From NCBI GenBank assembly GCA_021157555.1, contig JAGGWL010000308.1, positions 1 through 32,490 on the forward strand: a stretch of 32,490 bases of DNA, given 5' to 3'. Source of the stretch: Deltaproteobacteria bacterium. GTDB taxonomy: Bacteria > Desulfobacterota > Desulfobacteria > Desulfobacterales > BuS5. A model generated the notes under the pieces. It was not told where the DNA came from. It worked only from the letters and a program-made list of their open reading frames with translations, and made no database searches. Every line of letters starts with the position of its first letter. The stretch's first letter is position 1. Shown piece after piece: positions 29,447 through 32,490 of the stretch. The translations under genes and the position numbers were made by a program.

Positions 29447-30277
29447 TTATCTTTTAGTTCTCTTCTTTAGAATATAACGGTTACTCTTTTTTTTGTTTCT
29501 TGTTTTAAAACCTTTTGCAGGCACGCCCCATGGACTGCATGGATGTCGGCCACCTGATGAACGTCCTTCACCGCCCCCCATAGGATGATCAACAGGGTTC
29601 ATTGCAACGCCTCTAACTTTAGGACGTTTCCCAAGCCAACGCTTTCTTCCAGCCTTACCAAGTGATATCTTTTCATGAATTACATTACCCAACTGACCTA
29701 TTGTTGCCTTGCAATTCATCAAAACCATCCTGACTTCCCCGGAAGGAAGCTTCACTTGAGCATACCTGTCCTCTTTCGCCATAAGCTGCGCAAACGTACC
29801 GGCACTTCTGACGATTTGTCCACCCTTACCTATCTTCAGTTCAATATTATGAATATGCGTACCCAAAGGAATATTTTTTAAAGGAAGTGTATTCCCTGGT
29901 TTAATATCAGCTTCTGCGGATGAAATTACAAAATCACCGACGGAGAGCTTAAGCGGTGCAAGTATATAACGTTTCTCGCCATCAACATAATATAATAAAG
30001 CAATCCTGGCAGATCTGCCAGGATCATATTCAATTGTAGCAACTTTTGCAGAAATTCCGATTTTATTTCTTTTAAAATCAATTATCCTGTAACGTCTCTT
30101 ATGACCGCCGCCACGATGCCTGCTGGTAATTCTTCCGTTTGCATTTCGCCCACCTGTCTTTTTTATAATTTTCAGCAGGCCCTTTTCAGGGGTAGATGTT
30201 GTAACTTCCTCAAATGTCGAATAAGTCTGAAATCTGCGACCCGGAGAAGTAGGTTTAACTCTTTTAACAGCCATCAT
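29447..30277 (-). CDS. rplB: 50S ribosomal protein L2
   Basis: [31 protein letters not shown]...[29 protein letters not shown]. Confidence 0.98.
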   Translation of the reverse strand: MMAVKRVKPTSPGRRFQTYSTFEEVTTSTPEKGLLKIIKKTGGRNANGRITSRHRGGGHKRRYRIIDFKRNKIGISAKVATIEYDPGRSARIALLYYVDGEKRYILAPLKLSVGDFVISSAEADIKPGNTLPLKNIPLGTHIHNIELKIGKGGQIVRSAGTFAQLMAKEDRYAQVKLPSGEVRMVLMNCKATIGQLGNVIHEKISLGKAGRKRWLGKRPKVRGVAMNPVDHPMGGGEGRSSGGRHPCSPWGVPAKGFKTRNKKKSNRYILKKRTKR

Positions 30278-30338
30278 GAACCTCTCGTCTAAAATAAAGA
30301 TCGGAATATCTATAAATTTTCATACAAATAGTGCCTGA

Positions 30339-30359
30339 ACGAAAACTGCTAATTTTCGT
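30339..30359. repeat. Hairpin ACGAAAA-CTGCTAA-TTTTCGT in the rplW-rplB gap
   Basis: Perfect 7-bp arms, 7-nt loop. Confidence 0.55.
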
Positions 30360-30370
30360 AATAGCTAAGC

Positions 30371-30658
30371 CTAAACACCCTCAAAAAATTCAATTCTTTC
30401 ACCAGGCATCAATTTTACAATAGCCTTTTTCCAATCTTTTCGTTTACCTGTTATACGGCCTTTCCGTTTTATTTTGCCTTTTACCTGAATGGTATTAACA
30501 GAAACAACCTTAACTTTAAATATCTGTTCAACAGCTTTTTTTATTTCAACCCTATTAGCAGTTTTATCAACTTCAAAAAAAAACTGATTTGACTTTTCTT
30601 TTAAAAGTACACTTTTTTCAGTAACAATGGGTTGATGGATGATTCTATAATTAATCAT
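30371..30658 (-). CDS. rplW: 50S ribosomal protein L23
   Basis: [51 protein letters not shown]. Confidence 0.97.
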   Translation of the reverse strand: MINYRIIHQPIVTEKSVLLKEKSNQFFFEVDKTANRVEIKKAVEQIFKVKVVSVNTIQVKGKIKRKGRITGKRKDWKKAIVKLMPGERIEFFEGV

Positions 30659-31290
30659 ACAGCAAACCTCCCTTCAACTCCACTGATGGATGACTGCAAT
30701 AATACTAAATGAATATGCTTAAGAATATCGTAAACATTAAGTCCTTCATATTTCATGACTGTTATGCCAGAAACATTTTTTGAAGAAAACTCAAGCGTTT
30801 CATTTTTTCCCTCTGTCACAATCAATGCATTTTTTATATTCAGCTTGTTGATGATTGATACAAAATCTTTCGTCCTAATCTTATCCAGATTAAAGTTATC
30901 CAGTACAATAAGCTCATTAGCCCTGTATTTGCTGCTTAACGCCATTTTAAGAGCAAGTTTTTTTACTTTTTTGGGAACCGAGTATGCATAAGACTTGGGA
31001 TCAGGGCCAAAAACGGAACCACCTCCACGAAGCAGGGGCGACTTAATATCGCCTCTCCGTGCCCTTCCTGTACCTTTCTGTCGAAACAATTTTTTAGTAC
31101 TTCCCTTTACATCACTACGATGTTTGACCGAAGCAGTACCTGACCGTTTACAAGCTAATTGCATCCTGACGACTTCATGTAAAACACTCGCCTTAACAGG
31201 AACATCAAATATATCGCCTGACAGCTCTACTTCGGAGACCTTTTCCGCTTCCGTATTTAAAACATCCACTACAGCCATTATCAATACCAA
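30655..31290 (-). CDS. rplD: 50S ribosomal protein L4
   Basis: [54 protein letters not shown]; start possibly MAVVDV at 31278. Confidence 0.97.
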   Translation of the reverse strand: MVLIMAVVDVLNTEAEKVSEVELSGDIFDVPVKASVLHEVVRMQLACKRSGTASVKHRSDVKGSTKKLFRQKGTGRARRGDIKSPLLRGGGSVFGPDPKSYAYSVPKKVKKLALKMALSSKYRANELIVLDNFNLDKIRTKDFVSIINKLNIKNALIVTEGKNETLEFSSKNVSGITVMKYEGLNVYDILKHIHLVLLQSSISGVEGRFAV

Positions 31291-31351
31291 AATTATATGT
31301 TTGTTAATTCATAAAAAAAAACATAATGCTAATAAATTAAAAAATTATTTA

Positions 31352-31981
31352 TCAAGCAAATTTTCTTTTTTTGATTGTTATTAATCCCGAATTACATCCA
31401 GGCACTGCACCCTTTATTAATACCAGATTCTCTTCCAGTCTAATATCAATTATTTCAAGATTACGTACAGTTTTCAAAGAATTACCATATTGCCCTGGAA
31501 GCTTTTTCCCTTTTATAACCTTGCCAGGCCAAGCGCTGCACCCTATAGACCCAGGAATTCGATGACTATGGCTACCATGTGTCTTTTTGCCTCCATGAAA
31601 GCCATGACGTTTTATTACACCTGAAAATCCACGTCCTTTCATTGTTCCCAGAACATCTACCAGCTCCCCCACCTTAAACATATTAACAGGAATGGATTGC
31701 CCTATATTATAGAGAGCAGGATCTTCCACTCCAACCTCTCTAAGATATAAAAATAACCCTTCTGAACTCTTTTTCAGATGCCCTTGTTTTGGTTTATTAA
31801 TACGCGATTTCTTCTGTTCGCAAAAACCAAGTTGAAGTGCGTTGTAACCTTCCTTAACAACTGTTTTGATTTGTGTCACAATACACGGGCCAACCTGTAT
31901 CACTGTTACTGGTATATGTTGACCATCCCCTGAAAAAACTCCGGTCATGCCTATTTTTTTTCCTATCAATCCTTTACACAT
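31352..31981 (-). CDS. rplC: 50S ribosomal protein L3
   Basis: [30 protein letters not shown]...[32 protein letters not shown]. Confidence 0.98.
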   Translation of the reverse strand: MCKGLIGKKIGMTGVFSGDGQHIPVTVIQVGPCIVTQIKTVVKEGYNALQLGFCEQKKSRINKPKQGHLKKSSEGLFLYLREVGVEDPALYNIGQSIPVNMFKVGELVDVLGTMKGRGFSGVIKRHGFHGGKKTHGSHSHRIPGSIGCSAWPGKVIKGKKLPGQYGNSLKTVRNLEIIDIRLEENLVLIKGAVPGCNSGLITIKKRKFA

Positions 31982-32001
31982 GGCTTTAACGATTCCTATG
32001 C

Positions 32002-32316
32002 CTATAGTTTTATCTCTACATCTACTCCGGGAGAAAGATCCAGCTTCATTAATGCATCTACTGTCTGCTGTGTCGGTTCTACAATATCAAGAACTCTTTT
32101 ATGCGTTCTAATCTCGAACTGTTCGCGAGATTTCTTATCTTTATGCGGTGAACGAAGAACACAATACTTATTTATTCTCGTTGGAAGAGGAATCGGCCCC
32201 ACTACCTTGGCACCCGTTTTGTTAGCTGTATCAACAATATCTGACGCAGACAGATCAAGAAGCTTATGGTCATAAGCTTTAAGCTTTATCCTTATTTTTG
32301 TGTTGACTTTCATCAT
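32002..32316 (-). CDS. rpsJ: 30S ribosomal protein S10
   Basis: [68 protein letters not shown]. Confidence 0.98.
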   Translation of the reverse strand: MMKVNTKIRIKLKAYDHKLLDLSASDIVDTANKTGAKVVGPIPLPTRINKYCVLRSPHKDKKSREQFEIRTHKRVLDIVEPTQQTVDALMKLDLSPGVDVEIKL

Positions 32317-32347
32317 ATTTTCTTTCGAATTCTGGAATGCTTTTTTT

Positions 32348-32490
32348 TTATTCGATCACTTCGATTACAACACCTGCACCAACAGTACGTCCGCCTTCTC
32401 TAACGGCAAACCTCAATTCTTTTTCCATTGCTATAGGTGTTATCAACTCAGCCGTTATCGTTACGTTGTCACCAGGCATTATCATCTCCA
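32348..32490 (-). CDS. tuf: Elongation factor Tu, C-terminal end (partial, runs off window)
   Basis: Translated from minus strand: [45 protein letters not shown]. Confidence 0.96.
   Translation of the reverse strand, partial: EMIMPGDNVTITAELITPIAMEKELRFAVREGGRTVGAGVVIEVIE

Noticed and set aside
18052-32316. Numerous plus-strand ORFs opposite ribosomal protein genes
   Set aside because: Antisense shadows of well-identified genes in AT-rich DNA.
1-32490. CRISPR array, tRNA, rRNA, prophage or defence system
   Set aside because: No regular spaced direct repeats, no tRNA/rRNA-like sequence recognised, no integrase, phage or defence proteins among the ORFs.

Overview
The window is a bacterial chromosomal segment. 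Gene content and order suggest a deltaproteobacterial/Desulfobacterota-like organism; this is an inference, since no search was possible. The right ~14.5 kb is a nearly complete S10-spc-alpha ribosomal protein superoperon on the minus strand: tuf 3' end, then rpsJ through rplQ, including secY, infA, rpmJ and rpoA. The rest contains an hrpA-type DEAH helicase translationally coupled to an unlisted 53-aa Cys-rich ORF; a divergent pair encoding a VWA-TM-FHA protein and an ExeA-type AAA ATPase-TM-OmpA protein; a canonical tolQ-R-A-B-pal-ybgF cluster; an sdhCAB operon without sdhD; and a small Cys-rich protein next to a GGDEF protein. The least explained parts are four. (1) The divergent VWA-FHA / AAA-OmpA pair, whose predicted topologies mirror each other across the inner membrane. 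(2) A 174-bp element with perfect 20-bp inverted repeats at 376-549 that appears to interrupt a small ORF. (3) A diverged GRAAC(A)GGGNACRAAA-like repeat in three intergenic places, including inside the S10 operon. (4) A perfect 11-bp inverted repeat in the sdh promoter region. I did not find a defence system, CRISPR array, tRNA, rRNA or intact transposase.
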